DNA of 37,984 nt from Myxococcales bacterium (GCA_016212965.1 JACRDA010000423.1:1-37984), one strand, 5' to 3'; positions 1-8,936 are shown, counted from the stretch's first letter. A program made the numbers and translations. The notes: generated by a model from the letters alone, not told the origin.

Positions 1-1
1 C

Positions 2-2710
2 ACGGCCGGCCACCTGCAGGCCGCGTCCTCGAGCCGGCGGCGCCGTGCGGCCGGACGCGCGGCGGGCCAGGCGGCGGCGCGCGCCAGCGCGAGCGACGAG
101 CACGACCCCGCGAGCGACGAGCGGGCGCGCGGCGCACGCGAACGGGACGCGACGCCCGGGCCCGGCAGCGCCGTCGAAGCGCGCACCCTGTCCGAGCTCG
201 CGCGCGCGGCCCCGCCCCTGCCGGCCGAGCTCGGCGACCCGGGCAGCGTGTACGACCGGCTCGCGCTCCTCTTCGCGGCGGCGGCCGACGGCGTCGAGGA
301 GGTGCACCGGCGCGGGCTCGTGCACCGCGACCTCAAGCCCGCGAACCTCATGCTCACCGCCGACGGCGAGCGGCTCGTCGTGATGGACCTCGGCCTGGCC
401 AAGACGACGGACGCCAGCGTGTCCTACACCGCCGCGGGCGGCGGCGACTTCGTGGGCTCGGCGCGCTACGCCGCGCCCGAGCAGCTCCAGGCCAAGCTCC
501 TCAAGGTCGATCACCGCGCCGACATCTACAGCCTCGGGGCGACGCTCTACGAGCTCGCCACGCAGGCGCCGATCTACCCGTCCGACGACGTGACCGAGCT
601 CTTGCAGAAGAAGCTCGCCCTCGAGCCGCGACCGGCGCGCGAGATCGAGCGGCGCGTGCCGCGCGAGCTCGAGATCGTGCTCCAGAAGTGCCTCGCGCGG
701 CGCCCGGAGGAGCGCTACCAGAGCGCGGCCGAGCTCGCCGACGATCTGCGCGCCTGCGCCGAGCGCCGGCCGATCCGCGCCCGGCCGCCGTCGGCCTTCG
801 AGTACCTGCGCCTGTTCCACGCGCGGCAGAAGGGCCTGGTGCGCCTCGCGGGGCTAGGGCTCCTCGCCGTGGTCGGGCTCGTGGCGGTGAGCTTCGTGCT
901 CGTGAGCCGCGAGCGCGCCGACGCCCTGCGCGAGCGCGACGCCGCCCGGGACGCACGTGCCCTGGCCGACGCCGAGCGCGAGCGCGCCGAGAAGCTCGCG
1001 GCCTTCGTCGCCGACGACCTCTACCAGCGCCTGAAGCCCATGGGCCGGCTCGATCTGCTCGACGCGGTGAGCGAGCGCATCGTCGACTACTACCGCTCGC
1101 TCGACCGGCGCGCGCCCGGGATCGCCGCGCGCTACGCCGACGCGCTCATCCGCCTCGGCAAGGCGCGCGAGCCGCGCGGCAAGCTCGACGAGGCCCGCGG
1201 CTACTACGAGGAAGGGCGCGCGGCCGTCGAGGCCGTGCTCGCCGCGAGCCCCGCGGACCGCGAGCTCGTGACGGTGCGGGCCCGCGCGCTCGACGCCCTG
1301 GCGCGCATCGCGGCCAAGCAGAACCAGCTCGCCCAGGCGCTCGACCTCGCCGAGCAGAGCCTCGCGGCGCGCGTGGAGCTCGCGGCCGCGAGTCCGGACG
1401 ACGTGAAGGCGCAGCACGACCTCGCCTCGAGCCACAAGACCGTCGCGGCCGTCCTCGAGGACGAGGGACGGGGCTCCGAGGCGCTCGCCGCCCACCGCGC
1501 CGCGCTCGAGCGGCTCGAGGGGCTCGCGGCGACGGGCAGCGAGCTCCTCGAGGTGCAGCACGATCTGGCGGGCAGCTACAACAGCGTGGGCGATCTGCTG
1601 GTGGCACAGGGCAAGCGCGAGGACGCGCTCGCCGCCTACGCGAAGGCACTCGCGGTCGCGAGCCGGCTCGTCGAGCGCGACGCGCTCAACGCTACGGCGC
1701 AGCGCTTCGTCGCCGCCAGCCACGAGAGCATCGGCATGGCCCACGCCGCGAGCGGCGCGAGCGAGCCCGCGCTCGGCGCCTACCGGCAGGCGCTCGAGAT
1801 CCGCGAGCGGCTCGCGAAGCTCGACCCCTCGAACGCCGGCTGGCAGAACGATCTGTCGATGACCTACCACCACCTGGCCGAGACCCTCGCCGAGCGCGGC
1901 GAGCTTGCCGAGGCCGAGGCCCTGTACCGCCAGGACCTCGCCATCACCGAGCGCCTCGCCGCCGCGGACCCCTCGAACGCCGGCTGGCAGCACGATCTGT
2001 CGGTGGGCATCAACAACCTCGGCAGCCTGGCCGAGGCGCGGGGCGACCGCGCGGGGGCGCTCGCCGAGTACCGGCGCGCGCTCGCCATCCGCGAGCGGCT
2101 GAGCGCGGGCGACCCCGCGAACGTCGAGTGGAAGCGCGAGCTCGCCGTGAGCCACGCGCGCGTGGGTCGGCTGCTCGAGGCGGGCGGCGAGCACGAGGCG
2201 GCGCTCGCGAGCCTCGAGAAGGACGCCGCCATCGCGCGCGAGCTCGCGCTGCGCGATCCGGACAACACGAGCTGGCGGCGCGATCTCGCCGTGAGCGAGG
2301 CGACGCTCGCCGCGGTGTACCTCGGCATGAACCGGCTCGACGAGGCGATCGTGGCGCTCGACCGCTCGCTCGCCCTGCGCGAGAAGCTCGCTGCCGCCGA
2401 CCCCGACAACGGCAGCCTGCGGCGCGATCTCGCGGTCACGCACGGCGAGATGGGCGCCCTGCTCGAGCGCCGCGGCCGGGTCGACCGCGCCGAGGTCGAG
2501 CTGCGCCGCGCGCTCGCGCTCCTCGACGCGAGCGGCGCCCGACCCGCCGACGGTGCGCGCGACTCGGCGCGGGCCGACGGCGCGCGCGACCCGGCGCGGG
2601 CCGACGCATGGCGCGAGCTCGAGAGGATCGCCCTCCTGAAGCGCGACGCCCGGCGCAACCGCGACTCGAAGAGCCGCAGCTACAACGACATGAACTTCGA
2701 CATGGAGTGA
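2..2710 (+). CDS. Serine/threonine protein kinase with C-terminal TPR repeats (5'-partial)
   Basis: The reading frame is open to the left window edge, so the N-lobe (P-loop, beta-3 Lys) lies outside; 902 residues are visible. Visible residues 108-115 read HRDLKPAN, the catalytic loop. Metal-binding Asp129 sits in DLG rather than DFG, a common variant in bacterial Hanks-type kinases, and an APEQ segment follows. A hydrophobic stretch at about 279-303 is a likely single transmembrane helix. After it come about 560 residues of tandem TPR-like helices with a recurring D-P-x-N-x-x-W-x-x-DL signature. The architecture suggests a membrane-anchored signalling kinase whose TPR part acts as a protein-interaction or sensor domain. 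Targets are unknown. The end of the gene is near-repetitive Ala/Arg/Asp-rich sequence. It is separated by 99 bp from the downstream operon, so a functional link is not shown. Confidence 0.93.
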   Translation, partial: TAGHLQAASSSRRRRAAGRAAGQAAARASASDEHDPASDERARGARERDATPGPGSAVEARTLSELARAAPPLPAELGDPGSVYDRLALLFAAAADGVEEVHRRGLVHRDLKPANLMLTADGERLVVMDLGLAKTTDASVSYTAAGGGDFVGSARYAAPEQLQAKLLKVDHRADIYSLGATLYELATQAPIYPSDDVTELLQKKLALEPRPAREIERRVPRELEIVLQKCLARRPEERYQSAAELADDLRACAERRPIRARPPSAFEYLRLFHARQKGLVRLAGLGLLAVVGLVAVSFVLVSRERADALRERDAARDARALADAERERAEKLAAFVADDLYQRLKPMGRLDLLDAVSERIVDYYRSLDRRAPGIAARYADALIRLGKAREPRGKLDEARGYYEEGRAAVEAVLAASPADRELVTVRARALDALARIAAKQNQLAQALDLAEQSLAARVELAAASPDDVKAQHDLASSHKTVAAVLEDEGRGSEALAAHRAALERLEGLAATGSELLEVQHDLAGSYNSVGDLLVAQGKREDALAAYAKALAVASRLVERDALNATAQRFVAASHESIGMAHAASGASEPALGAYRQALEIRERLAKLDPSNAGWQNDLSMTYHHLAETLAERGELAEAEALYRQDLAITERLAAADPSNAGWQHDLSVGINNLGSLAEARGDRAGALAEYRRALAIRERLSAGDPANVEWKRELAVSHARVGRLLEAGGEHEAALASLEKDAAIARELALRDPDNTSWRRDLAVSEATLAAVYLGMNRLDEAIVALDRSLALREKLAAADPDNGSLRRDLAVTHGEMGALLERRGRVDRAEVELRRALALLDASGARPADGARDSARADGARDPARADAWRELERIALLKRDARRNRDSKSRSYNDMNFDME

Positions 2711-2809
2711 GCGGCGCCGTTCGCGCGCTGCTCGCGCGGAGCCCAGGTAGCCGATCGGGGCAGCTGATCGGGGTTCGCGCCTCGCCACCGCCGAGGTAGC
2801 GTCGGGTCG
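2711..2809 (+). promoter_or_regulatory. Candidate control region of the three-gene operon, with two direct-repeat pairs
   Basis: This 99-bp gap is the only non-coding DNA between the kinase gene and the tightly overlapped operon at 2810-7655. It holds two direct-repeat pairs: GATCGGGG at 2753-2760 and 2766-2773 (13-bp spacing), and AGGTAGC at 2745-2751 and 2794-2800. I see no convincing -35/-10 pair and no strong Shine-Dalgarno before ATG 2810. The repeats could be an operator, but short repeats arise easily in DNA of this composition. Confidence 0.25.
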
Positions 2810-3661
2810 ATGGCTGCCACGCGCAAGGCACAGGTCCTCGCCGAGCTCCCTGCCGGGCTGCCCGCCGAGGTCGAGCGCGCGGTGCGGAGCGCCGGTGCGC
2901 TGCCGCTCGCGAAGCTCTGCCGGGTGAAGCTCACGGCGCCGGCGCGGGCCGAGCTCGAGCAGCGGCTCGTCCTTGCGGGGCTCGAGCGCACGGCCAAGGT
3001 CGTGCGCGTGCCGCTCGGCGCGCAGCTCGAGGCGCTCGTGTCCGGCGGCGCACGGGTGCCGCTCAGGGAGGCGCTCCGCCGCGTGAAGGGCGGCGCGAAG
3101 CCGGAGCTCACCGCGGCCCTGCAGACGCTCGTCGCCCGCGGCGGCGCCCACCTCGTCGTGCGGACGGCCGTCGAGACGCTCGTCGGCGGCGCCGACCGCG
3201 TGCTCTCCGAGGCCGGTGTCGCGGAGCTCGTCCGGGCGCACGCGGCGCTCGGCAAGGTGCTGAAGAAGGTGACGGCCAAGGGGCCGCGTCGGTCCCTTCT
3301 GGGCGAAGACGCCCTGGCGCTCGTCGAGCCGCTCGGGCGCGCCGCCGCCACCGTAGCCGAGGCCACCGGCACCGCGGCCGGCATCGGACCGCGGGGCGCC
3401 GAGGAGCTCGTCCTTGGCGCGCTCCCCGGGCTGGAGCATCCCGTGCTCGGGCTCGTGCGGGTGCCGTCCCTCGTGCGGGCACTCGCCGGACGGGCGACCG
3501 TGGCCGACGTCCACGGCGCGCTCCTCGGGCTCGCCGAGCGCGGAGTCGTGGAGCTTCGGCCCGACGCGGGCAGCGAGTTCCTGGGCGCCGACGACGCGCC
3601 CCTCTGCCCGCCCGGGCCACGGGGCACGGTCTTCTCGCACCTGCGCAGGCTCCAGCCATGA
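2810..3661 (+). CDS. Hypothetical protein, first gene of nuclease-motor operon (possible C-terminal winged helix)
   Basis: A 283-residue Ala/Leu/Arg-rich, probably all-helical soluble protein with no signal peptide or membrane segment. I do not recognise a family. The middle (about 75-215) reads as repeated amphipathic helices. Residues about 220-255 (VPSLVRAL...VADVHGALLGLAERGVVELRP) have the helix-turn-helix plus beta-wing pattern of a winged-helix domain, which would fit DNA binding or protein docking. The tail ends in a Pro/Gly-rich turn followed by FSHLRRLQP. Its stop codon overlaps the start of the next gene by 4 bp (ATGA), so the two are almost certainly co-translated. It may be an adaptor or DNA-recognition subunit for the ATPase and nuclease-translocase downstream; that role is inferred only from the operon. 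Confidence 0.8.
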   Translation: MAATRKAQVLAELPAGLPAEVERAVRSAGALPLAKLCRVKLTAPARAELEQRLVLAGLERTAKVVRVPLGAQLEALVSGGARVPLREALRRVKGGAKPELTAALQTLVARGGAHLVVRTAVETLVGGADRVLSEAGVAELVRAHAALGKVLKKVTAKGPRRSLLGEDALALVEPLGRAAATVAEATGTAAGIGPRGAEELVLGALPGLEHPVLGLVRVPSLVRALAGRATVADVHGALLGLAERGVVELRPDAGSEFLGADDAPLCPPGPRGTVFSHLRRLQP

Positions 3662-5691
3662 GCGCTCGCGGCGCGGACTCGCCCTTCCGGGCCATTCACG
3701 CCGATGCGTGGGCCGAGCCCGCGGACGTCGAGTCCCTGAACCGCGCCGCGAGCGAGGCCATCCGGACGCGCATCGAGGAGGTGCGGAGCGCCAGCGAGCG
3801 CGAGGGGGCGCCCCTGCACTCGAGCTGCCTCTTGCTGCTCGGGCCGGCCGGCGCGGGCAAGACGCACCTCTTCACGCGCCTGCGGCGCCAGGCGGGGCGC
3901 CGAGCCGTCTTCATCCACACGCGCCCGCAGATCGGCGTCGATCCGACGCCGCGCTTCGTGCTGGCCTCGCTGCTCGACTCGCTACGGCAGCCCATTCTCG
4001 GCGAGGAGCAACTGCAGCTCGATCTCGTCGCAGGGGCGCTGCTCGCGGCCCACGACGGCGCGGCGCGGCGCTACCCGCTCATGGTCGTCGACGACGCGCG
4101 CCGCCTGCCCGACGACGCGCGTCGGGCGCTCGTCGAGCGCGTGGTCGACCAGGTCGAGCGCCGCTTCCCGGGCGTCGCGCCCGAGTACCTCGAGCACCTG
4201 CTCACCGTGCCGTTCGCGACGCGCCAGGACCGGCGCGCGCTCCTCTGCTGGCTCTCGGGGCGCGAGCCGGCGGAGCTCGAGCTCGCGCGGCTCGGCCTGC
4301 CGGGTCCGCTCGCCGACCTCGACGTCATGCGAGCGCTCGCCACGCTCGGGGTCGCTGCCGCCTACGGCGCGCCGCTCGTGCTCGTGTTCGACCAGCTCGA
4401 GAACCTCGCCGAGGACGACGGCAAGACGGGCCGCATCCAGGCGCACGCGCGGCTCGTGAGCGATCTGCGCGACGCCGTGCACGGCCTCGTCATCGTGCAG
4501 ATGGCGCTCGACGCCGAGTGGATGACGCGCGTGCATCCGGCCCTGCACGCGAGCAGCCGGGACCGGCTCGAGGAGACGGTGCTGCACCTCGCCCTGCCGA
4601 CGCGCGACGAGCGGCGGGCGCTCGTGGAGCGCTGGCGCGACGCCCTGCCGGACGAGGAGCGCGCGCGGCCCTTCCCCCACCCGTTTCGGCCGGCCGAGGT
4701 CGACGCGTGGCTCTGCACCCCCGGGATGACGCCGCGCATGCTCATGCAGGCCTGCGGCGAGGCCTACCTGCGGCGCGGCGAGGCCGTCGAGGGCGAGGTC
4801 CCGGGCGCGCCCGAGGAGCCCGCGCTCCCACCGGACGAGCGCCTGCTCGGGACCTGGACCGACGGCATCGCCAGCGCGCGCGCGGAAATCGACGAGGCGT
4901 CCAGCCAGGGCCGCGGGGTGCTCGCCGAGCGACTCGCGAGTGGGCTCTGTGCGGTCCTGCAGCTCTTGCGCATCGACGTCGCGCTCGTCGCCGGCAAGAC
5001 CGGGCCCACGCTCCGGGTGCGCCGGCCCGGCGACGCGCTCGCGATCGTGGTCGCGCAACACGGACACCCGCGCTCGCTCGGCGCTGCGCTGCGTGCGGCG
5101 CGCGACCTCGCGGAGGCAGAGCGCGTGACGGTGGTGCGCGAGCACGCCTTCGCCATCCGGCCCACCTGGAAGGCCGTGGGGCGCGACCTCGCCGCCTTCA
5201 CCGCCGCGCCGGGGGCCCGCTTCGTCTCGCTCGATCGCGAGGACCTCGCGCGCCTGCTCGCGCTCGAGGCCTTCGTCACCGCCGCGCGCTCGCAGGATCT
5301 ATCGGGTGCCGATGGGCGCCCCGTCCCGACCGCCGCCGCGCTCGAGTGGGCGGCTCGGGCGCTCGACTGCGCGAGCTGGCCCGGCGTCCTGCTGCTGCTC
5401 GCCCCGGCCGAAGCACCCGCCGCGCGGCGCGAGGGCGAGGGCGAGAGGGAAGGCCCGGGGGCGGCCGCGAGCGCGCGCGGCGACCGCGGCGAGCCCGTGG
5501 ATGCGGACGCGCTCGACCGAGTCCGCGCGGCCCTCGCGGAGCTGCGCGTCGCCTCGGTCGAGCGGCTCGTGCGCGAGGTCCAGAAGCGCGCCCCCGGGGC
5601 GAGCCGCGCCGGCGTCGTCGCCGCGCTGCGCAAGGGTGGCGCGCGCTTCTTCGGCGAGTCGGTGGTGGCGCTGGAGCGACCATGGCCCTGA
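3658..5691 (+). CDS. P-loop ATPase (AAA/STAND-like) of nuclease-motor operon
   Basis: 677 residues. Walker A is GPAGAGKT at 62-69. A Walker-B-like strand (PLVLVFDQLE, D245 and E248) follows, and there is another acidic strand earlier (MVVDD, about 142-146). Residues about 300-375 look like a helical lid or sensor region with a conserved-looking TPGMTPRMLMQAC segment. An alpha/beta stretch at about 440-545 is of unknown fold. After a Gly/Glu/Arg-rich linker, the last about 60 residues (LAELRVASVERLVREVQ...) read as a winged helix. The order ATPase then DNA-binding tail is reminiscent of ORC/Cdc6-like and BREX- or Dnd-associated ATPases, but I cannot assign it to one. It overlaps the upstream gene by 4 bp and the downstream gene by 10 bp. 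Likely role: a nucleotide-driven loader or regulator for the Cas4-FtsK protein. Confidence 0.87.
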   Translation: MSARGADSPFRAIHADAWAEPADVESLNRAASEAIRTRIEEVRSASEREGAPLHSSCLLLLGPAGAGKTHLFTRLRRQAGRRAVFIHTRPQIGVDPTPRFVLASLLDSLRQPILGEEQLQLDLVAGALLAAHDGAARRYPLMVVDDARRLPDDARRALVERVVDQVERRFPGVAPEYLEHLLTVPFATRQDRRALLCWLSGREPAELELARLGLPGPLADLDVMRALATLGVAAAYGAPLVLVFDQLENLAEDDGKTGRIQAHARLVSDLRDAVHGLVIVQMALDAEWMTRVHPALHASSRDRLEETVLHLALPTRDERRALVERWRDALPDEERARPFPHPFRPAEVDAWLCTPGMTPRMLMQACGEAYLRRGEAVEGEVPGAPEEPALPPDERLLGTWTDGIASARAEIDEASSQGRGVLAERLASGLCAVLQLLRIDVALVAGKTGPTLRVRRPGDALAIVVAQHGHPRSLGAALRAARDLAEAERVTVVREHAFAIRPTWKAVGRDLAAFTAAPGARFVSLDREDLARLLALEAFVTAARSQDLSGADGRPVPTAAALEWAARALDCASWPGVLLLLAPAEAPAARREGEGEREGPGAAASARGDRGEPVDADALDRVRAALAELRVASVERLVREVQKRAPGASRAGVVAALRKGGARFFGESVVALERPWP

Positions 5692-7655
5692 ACGCCCCGA
5701 ACGAGGTCTCCGTCACCGAGGTGCGCAACGCCCTGCGCTGTCCGCGCATCTTCGCGCTCGGTCGCAGGCGCGGCCGGCCGGTGGCGTTTCCGGTCGGGGC
5801 GTCGTCGCTCGGAGCCACCTTTCACCGCATCGCCGATCGCGCCGCGCGCCAGGTGGCGACCCTGCCGCAGGCCGTCGAGCGCCTCGCTGCCCAGGCGTCG
5901 CGCGCCGCCGTCGCCGATGCCCTCGGAGCGTGGCTCCTCGCATTCCTGGTCGACGAGCTCGAACAGAGCCCCGCGCTCGCGAGCATGCCGAGCGAGGTCG
6001 ACGATCTCGGCGAGGCGCTGCGCGAGCTCGCGCGCTACCTCGCGGCCGAGGTCGAGCGGAGCGACCTGCGGCCAGCGGACGCGCTGCGCTCGCTGCTCCG
6101 GCACACCGAGCTCGAGGTGTCCGCGGTGCTCGGGAGCGCGCAGCCCGTGCGCGTCTCGGGGCGGGTCGACGCCGTGCACCGGCGCAGCGAGGGAGCGCTC
6201 GACGTCGTCGAGTACAAGCTCACGGACGAGGCCAATCAGGAGCTCGATCAGGCGCAGGTGGCGCTCTATCGCAGGCTGCTCCGCGAGTGCCTCGACCTCG
6301 AGGCCGAGCCCGTGATCCTGCGCTTCAACCCCGAGCTCGCCACGACCCGGCTCGCAGGCCCGGCCGCCGACGCCTGGCTCGAGGAGCGCATCGTGCCCAT
6401 GCTCGACCACATGGTGGCGTGGGCCACGCGCCCCGAGGGCGCGCCCGCGACGACGCGGCGCGATCTCTGCGCCTCGTGCCCGCTGCGCACCGAGTGTCTC
6501 GCGACCTACCGCGATGCCTTCGCGCCCCGAGACGCCCCGCCCGCCGGCTCGACCCATCTGCGTCCGGACCCCGAGGGCGGCCTCGCCGTCACGACCCCCG
6601 CCGAGCCGCGCGTGCCCGCGCCGCGCGACGCCGAGGGCCACGCCGAGGCCGAGAAGCTCGGCAAGCTCATCGTCGACAAGCTGCGCAAGCTCGGCACCGT
6701 CGTGGAGGTCGCGCAGCGCACGGTGGGCCCGACCCTGCTCGGCATCGAGGTCGTCGCGACCCGCGCCCGCGTGGCGCAGCTCGATCGACTGGCCGGGGAC
6801 GTCGAGCACCAGCTCGCCGACCGCCACGTGCACTTCGAGAAGAACGAGGGCCGACGCGCCTTCTGGGCCACGCGCAAGAGGCCGCGCCGGGTCGAGCTCG
6901 CGGAGCTGCTCGGGCGCGAGGCCGAGTTCCTGCGCCAGCGACCGGGCCGCTTCGTCGTCGGCGAGGGGGTCGACGGCAGCGTGGTCAAGGGCGACCTCTC
7001 CGACGGCAGCACCTCGCACCTGCTCGTCGGGGGACAAACGGGCAGCGGCAAGAGCGTGCTCCTGCGCGCCATCGTGAGCAGCCTCTGCCACTACCACCCG
7101 CCGTCCGCCATCCGCTTCACGCTGGTCGATCCGAAGCGCGTGACCTTCGGGGCGTTCGCCGCCGCCATTGCGCCGCACCTCGAGGGCCCGCTCTTCTTCG
7201 ACTCCGAGGCCTTCCTGCCCGAGCTCGAGAGTCTCGTGGCGGAGATGGAGGCCCGCTACGAGCGCTTCGAGCAGGCGCGCGTGCAGGACATCCACGACTA
7301 CAACGAGACCGCGCCCGAGCCCCTCGCGCGCCGCGTCGTCGTGGTCGACGAGTTCCAGGACTTTCTCACCGACAAGGCGACGCGCGAGGCGTTTCTCGCC
7401 AGCGTGCAGCGGCTCGGCGCGAAGGCGCGCGCCGCGGGCATTCACCTCATCTGCGCGACGCAGCGCCCCGACCGCACGACCGTGCCGGGCGGCCTCAAGG
7501 CGAACCTCGGCGGCAAGATCGCGCTGCGCGTGCAGTCGGCCGTGAACTCCCGCATCATCCTCGACGAGGTCGGCGCCGAGCGGCTCCTCGGCCACGGCGA
7601 TCTGCTCGCCAACCTCGGCCACGGCACGGTGCGCGCGCAGGGGCCGCTCGTGTAG
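5682..7655 (+). CDS. Fusion of Cas4/RecB-like Fe-S nuclease with FtsK/SpoIIIE-type DNA motor
   Basis: 657 residues from ATG 5682, which overlaps the upstream stop by 10 bp. The N-terminal part carries a Cas4/AddB-type set: C20, H48 in a GxxFH context, D163, E177-Y-K179 (the D...ExK core of PD-(D/E)XK nucleases), a downstream QxxxxY helix, and C263-x2-C266-x5-C272, which with C20 makes the four-Cys pattern of a 4Fe-4S nuclease. Residues about 325-410 resemble the alpha/beta domain of FtsK (VGPTLLGIEV...RRVELAELL). The motor follows: Walker A GGQTGSGKS at 450-458, Walker B VVVVDEFQ with D556/E557, and the FtsK-family ATQRP at 592-596. There are no transmembrane helices and no gamma/KOPS-reading domain. 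Expected activity: ATP-driven duplex translocation coupled to nuclease cleavage. The domain calls are strong; the biological role is inference. Confidence 0.92.
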   Translation: MALNAPNEVSVTEVRNALRCPRIFALGRRRGRPVAFPVGASSLGATFHRIADRAARQVATLPQAVERLAAQASRAAVADALGAWLLAFLVDELEQSPALASMPSEVDDLGEALRELARYLAAEVERSDLRPADALRSLLRHTELEVSAVLGSAQPVRVSGRVDAVHRRSEGALDVVEYKLTDEANQELDQAQVALYRRLLRECLDLEAEPVILRFNPELATTRLAGPAADAWLEERIVPMLDHMVAWATRPEGAPATTRRDLCASCPLRTECLATYRDAFAPRDAPPAGSTHLRPDPEGGLAVTTPAEPRVPAPRDAEGHAEAEKLGKLIVDKLRKLGTVVEVAQRTVGPTLLGIEVVATRARVAQLDRLAGDVEHQLADRHVHFEKNEGRRAFWATRKRPRRVELAELLGREAEFLRQRPGRFVVGEGVDGSVVKGDLSDGSTSHLLVGGQTGSGKSVLLRAIVSSLCHYHPPSAIRFTLVDPKRVTFGAFAAAIAPHLEGPLFFDSEAFLPELESLVAEMEARYERFEQARVQDIHDYNETAPEPLARRVVVVDEFQDFLTDKATREAFLASVQRLGAKARAAGIHLICATQRPDRTTVPGGLKANLGGKIALRVQSAVNSRIILDEVGAERLLGHGDLLANLGHGTVRAQGPLV

Positions 7656-7674
7656 CCGCACCGCAAGGGGGACG

Positions 7675-8925
7675 ATGATGCGCAACTGGCTCTGGCTCGT
7701 GACGTCGTTCGCGCTCGGGGCTTGTGCGGGGCCGGCCCCGACGCCGCCCGGCACCCGAGGCGTCGGACGCGACGCGGGAACGCTCGACACCTCGAGCGCG
7801 CCGAGCGCGCCGAGCGCATCGAGCTCCGGCACGGGCACGGCCGGCGCGCGTGCCCCCTCGGTGGCGACCTTCGTCGTCGTGGTGCAAGACGCCGCGGGCG
7901 CGCCGCTCCGGGGCGTCGGCCTGCGCGTCCTCGCGGGCCCGGGCGAGCCCGAGCGCGTGACCTCGGACGAGCGCGGCGAGGCGCGCTTCGGCGCGGGCGC
8001 GGGCGTGCTCCAGATCATCGTCGACGATCCGCGGCGCCCGGCGGTGATGACCTACGCGGAGCTCGCGGCCGGCGAGACGAAGCGCCAGGTGGTCGTGCTC
8101 CCCGAGGCGGCGCTGGTCGACGGCGCCGTCCTCGACGCCGCCGGGCAGCCGCTCGCGGACGCGGAGATCGAGATCCTGCCCGTCGGCATGGTGGTGCCGC
8201 CGCGCACGACGACCGACGCCGCGGGGCACTTTCGCGCGGTGCTCGCCGAGGGCTCGTGGCGCATCAAGGTCTCGAAGGCGCAGAAGTCAGCGCTGTGGAC
8301 GACCCTCGACATCGCGAAGGGTCAGACGGCGGCAACCGCGACCATCCGCATGGTCGAGGCCGCGTCGCTCGTCGTCACGAGCGACTGCCCGAACAAGGGC
8401 TGCCCCGGCGCGGAGGCAACCGTCTCGGTCGCGAACAGCAGCTGGAGCAAGTACCTCGACGCCGCCGGGGGCGTCACCTTCACCGATCTGCCGATCGGCG
8501 ATGCCGTGGTGACCGTGCGCGACCAGAAGGATCCCCGCCACCCGAGGCTCGGCGAGGTCAAGCTCACGCTCGTGACGGGCGCCGCCGCAAGCGCCAGGGT
8601 GCAGGTCGCGGTGCTCGACGCGCGCGCGACCGTCACGGGCAAGCTCGTCGAGCGGAGCGGCAAGCCCGCGGCGCAGGTCGCCGGCACGGCGCTCGTCGTG
8701 GAGGCGTTCTTCCAGGGCTTCGGGCGGCGGGTCGTCGTCGCGGCGGCCGACGGCAGCTTCGTCGTCGACCACGTGCTCCCGGGCGAGGTCCAGCTGAGCG
8801 GCCTGCGCATCGATCCCACGGACCCGATGAGCGGCGCCAATGGCGGGCGCTCCACCACGAAGGCGACCGCGCCCGCCAAGGCCGTGGTGGTCCAGATCAA
8901 CGACTTCACGGGGCGCGGGCCGTGA
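7675..8925 (+). CDS. Lipoprotein with carboxypeptidase-regulatory-like (Ig-like) domains
   Basis: 416 residues. The start at 7675 is preceded by an AAGGGGG Shine-Dalgarno. A hydrophobic N-terminus ends in lipobox LGAC, predicting a lipidated Cys at residue 17, followed by a Pro/Ser/Thr/Ala-rich linker to about residue 60. The rest is beta-rich with at least two, probably more, repeats of the pattern VxDxxGxPLxxVxLxVL...TDxxGxFxAxL, typical of CarboxypepD_reg-like modules. No enzymatic motif is visible. Only 19 bp separate it from the Cas4-FtsK gene with no terminator between, so it may be transcribed with that operon. Its predicted location outside the cytoplasm makes a shared function doubtful. 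A hairpin follows the stop. Confidence 0.85.
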   Translation: MMRNWLWLVTSFALGACAGPAPTPPGTRGVGRDAGTLDTSSAPSAPSASSSGTGTAGARAPSVATFVVVVQDAAGAPLRGVGLRVLAGPGEPERVTSDERGEARFGAGAGVLQIIVDDPRRPAVMTYAELAAGETKRQVVVLPEAALVDGAVLDAAGQPLADAEIEILPVGMVVPPRTTTDAAGHFRAVLAEGSWRIKVSKAQKSALWTTLDIAKGQTAATATIRMVEAASLVVTSDCPNKGCPGAEATVSVANSSWSKYLDAAGGVTFTDLPIGDAVVTVRDQKDPRHPRLGEVKLTLVTGAAASARVQVAVLDARATVTGKLVERSGKPAAQVAGTALVVEAFFQGFGRRVVVAAADGSFVVDHVLPGEVQLSGLRIDPTDPMSGANGGRSTTKATAPAKAVVVQINDFTGRGP

Positions 8926-8936
8926 GCGGCTGTCGA

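Noticed and set aside
854..3640. Very long minus-strand open frame opposite the kinase and the first operon gene
   Set aside because: The plus strand has recognisable kinase and TPR sequence here, and the minus frame is low-complexity Arg/Ala/Glu; it is an artefact of high GC with few stop codons.
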